From: Mesorhizobium sp. LMG 17147
GTDB lineage: Bacteria > Pseudomonadota > Alphaproteobacteria > Rhizobiales > Rhizobiaceae
Assembly: GCF_024297145.1 (NCBI RefSeq)
Contig: NZ_JANCTC010000019.1
Location: forward strand, 23,898 to 87,897
Length of the DNA stretch: 64,000 bases
Direction: 5' to 3'
In this document: positions 63,089 through 64,000 of the stretch, piece after piece
How the letters are laid out: every line of letters starts with the position of its first letter
How positions within the stretch are numbered: the stretch's first letter is position 1
Translations under genes and position numbers: made by a program
Notes under the pieces: generated by a model
Told to the model about the DNA's origin: nothing
Databases searched by the model: none
What the model saw: only the letters and a program-made list of their open reading frames with translations

Positions 63089-63304
63089 TCAGGGCACGCA
63101 GGATGAGCCTGCCGTAATCGAGAGACCTGGAGAAAGCGTGGCGAACTGCGTTTGAGCTGCGCCGCCGATCTCGTTGCTGTCGAAAGAGAGCGCTCCGGCT
63201 GAGCTGTTGTAGATGATATTGTCGGAGCTAGATGCGCGGCCGTACCAGCAAAGAAACGTCGGATGAAAGGCCCAGCTTAAGCCGTGGAGAGAGCTTGTAG
63301 TCAA
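63089..63304 (-). pseudogene. Degenerate copy of the RTX gene 3' end
   Basis: This reads DNIIYNSSAGALSFDSNEIG and FATLSPGLSITAGS, almost the same as the C-terminus of the gene ending at 63477. The DNA similarity covers about 63019-63278, offset 388 bases from 63407-63676, and includes the terminator hairpin. Only the last domain is present, so it cannot make the parent protein. Confidence 0.65.
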
Positions 63305-63431
63305 GCATCGTTCGCCGCATCGCCGACGCGAGTGGGTCGGCTGAGCGGGTGCTCCGATGCAGTTCCCGCGCGTAAACGTCAGCCCGAATGGGCACCCGCT
63401 TTAGAAAAATCCGGTGCTTGAACCAAATACG

Positions 63432-63466
63432 GAGCGGCGGACCGTCTCGAATTGAAGGTCCGCCGT
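63432..63466 (-). terminator. Hairpin CGGCGGACC / GGTCCGCCG
   Basis: Nine to ten paired bases with a 13-base loop, ten bases past the stop of the RTX-type gene. It is the parent or sister of the hairpin at 63044-63080. Confidence 0.6.
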
Positions 63467-63476
63467 TGCGGGTCGT

Positions 63477-64000
63477 TCAGATCACAAGGAATGAACCTGC
63501 TGCAAGCGACAGACCTGGAGAGAGAGTGGCGAACTGTATTTGAGCTGCGCCGCCGATCCCGTCGCTGTCGAAAGAGAGCGCTCCGGTTGAACTGTTGTAT
63601 ATGATATGGTCGGAGCTATCGTGCGCAGCCGTGCCAGCAAAGAAAGCATCGGATGAAAGGCCGCCCAACTTAAGTCCGGCAAAAACCGCGTCGTCGAGCT
63701 GGATCTTGTCCTGGAGCTTGTTGAAGTCGGTGATCCTGTCGATATTACCGGCGCCAAGAGCGCTGTTGAACACGAAGGCATCATTGCCTCCGTTACCGGT
63801 CAAGATGTCAGCACCGGCGCCGCCGTTGATGACATTGGCGCCGGCATTGCCTTGGATGGTCTGGGCAAAGGCGTTGCCGGTCAGGTTGATGGCTGTGGTG
63901 CCGGACGCGTTCGCGGTCGCGAGAAACTGGATCGACGAGCCAGCGGAAAGGGCATAGCTCACCGCGCTGAGCACTTTGTCGGTGCCGCCGCCCACAGCCT
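63477..64000 (-). CDS. RTX/hemolysin-type calcium-binding protein C-terminus (partial)
   Basis: The 3' end of a gene that enters from the right edge. At least 174 residues are visible. ANVINGGAGADILTGNGGND is a GGxGxDxLx calcium-binding nonapeptide array. AFVFNSALGAGNIDRITDF and KIQLDDAVFAGL match the C-terminal secretion module of serralysin-like and other type I secreted proteins. The last residues, AGSFLVI, end in hydrophobics, as expected for a type I secretion signal. The N-terminal domain, and hence the activity, is outside the window. Confidence 0.82.
   Translation of the reverse strand, partial: AVGGGTDKVLSAVSYALSAGSSIQFLATANASGTTAINLTGNAFAQTIQGNAGANVINGGAGADILTGNGGNDAFVFNSALGAGNIDRITDFNKLQDKIQLDDAVFAGLKLGGLSSDAFFAGTAAHDSSDHIIYNSSTGALSFDSDGIGGAAQIQFATLSPGLSLAAGSFLVI

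Noticed and set aside
1..64000. CRISPR arrays, tRNA or rRNA genes, phage structural modules, nodulation promoter boxes
   Set aside because: Looked for by eye on both strands. No spaced direct repeats, cloverleaf sequence, capsid or tail genes, or nod-box-like sequence was found.

Overview
The window is high-GC alphaproteobacterial DNA, most likely from Mesorhizobium or a close relative. This is inferred from the density of sugar ABC importers, the inositol-type genes, and small families such as DUF1127, DUF1236, DUF6494 and DUF2274. I saw no rRNA, tRNA or CRISPR. Most of the window is carbohydrate uptake and catabolism, broken up by short stretches of insertion-sequence and pseudogene debris.

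Positions 1-18,800 hold an inositol- or polyol-type catabolic cluster. It contains iolD (cut by the left edge), an SDR, two Gfo/Idh/MocA dehydrogenases (one iolG-like), an IolE-like TIM barrel, a HisD-like dehydrogenase, a second SDR, a ROK kinase, a HAD protein, a VOC protein and two complete CUT2 importers. Each importer has two different permeases. Six near-identical palindromes, TTGCAT-N4-ATGCAA or a close variant, sit at the divergent promoters and suggest one regulon. An IclR-type regulator just downstream is broken.

Positions 19,500-28,800 hold a Crp/Fnr regulator, small proteins, an exported-protein pseudogene, a Tn5-like transposase remnant abutting a serine-recombinase remnant, and a soxR gene facing an SDR/QueA-like operon across a clear sox box. 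DUF6494, YidB-like and DUF1236 genes follow.

Positions 28,900-38,300 form a GntR-controlled operon. It encodes a CUT2 importer whose two permeases are fused into one 690-residue protein, then an SDR, a 3-hydroxyacid dehydrogenase, a beta-keto-acid cleavage enzyme and a gluconolactonase-like protein. Together they suggest a sugar -> lactone -> acid -> 3-keto acid -> cleavage route, which I regard as the most interesting system here.

Positions 39,100-48,800 hold two divergent CUT1 importers without ATPase genes. The right-hand one is followed by a PIG-L deacetylase, a sugar kinase, a GntR/UTRA regulator and an SIS protein, which looks like amino-sugar use. An IS5-type remnant and a VapBC module follow.

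Positions 50,500-58,500 encode a CHASE2 adenylate cyclase, a FecR-domain protein and a TPR/beta-barrel protein in one operon, then a SulP transporter with STAS and cyclic-nucleotide-binding domains, and an MgtE transporter.

Positions 59,100-64,000 are partly decayed. They hold a multiply frameshifted TIM-barrel gene, an XRE regulator, a Tat-type hypothetical protein, a DUF2274 remnant, a LysR regulator and the 3' end of an RTX-type gene with a degenerate tandem copy of that end.
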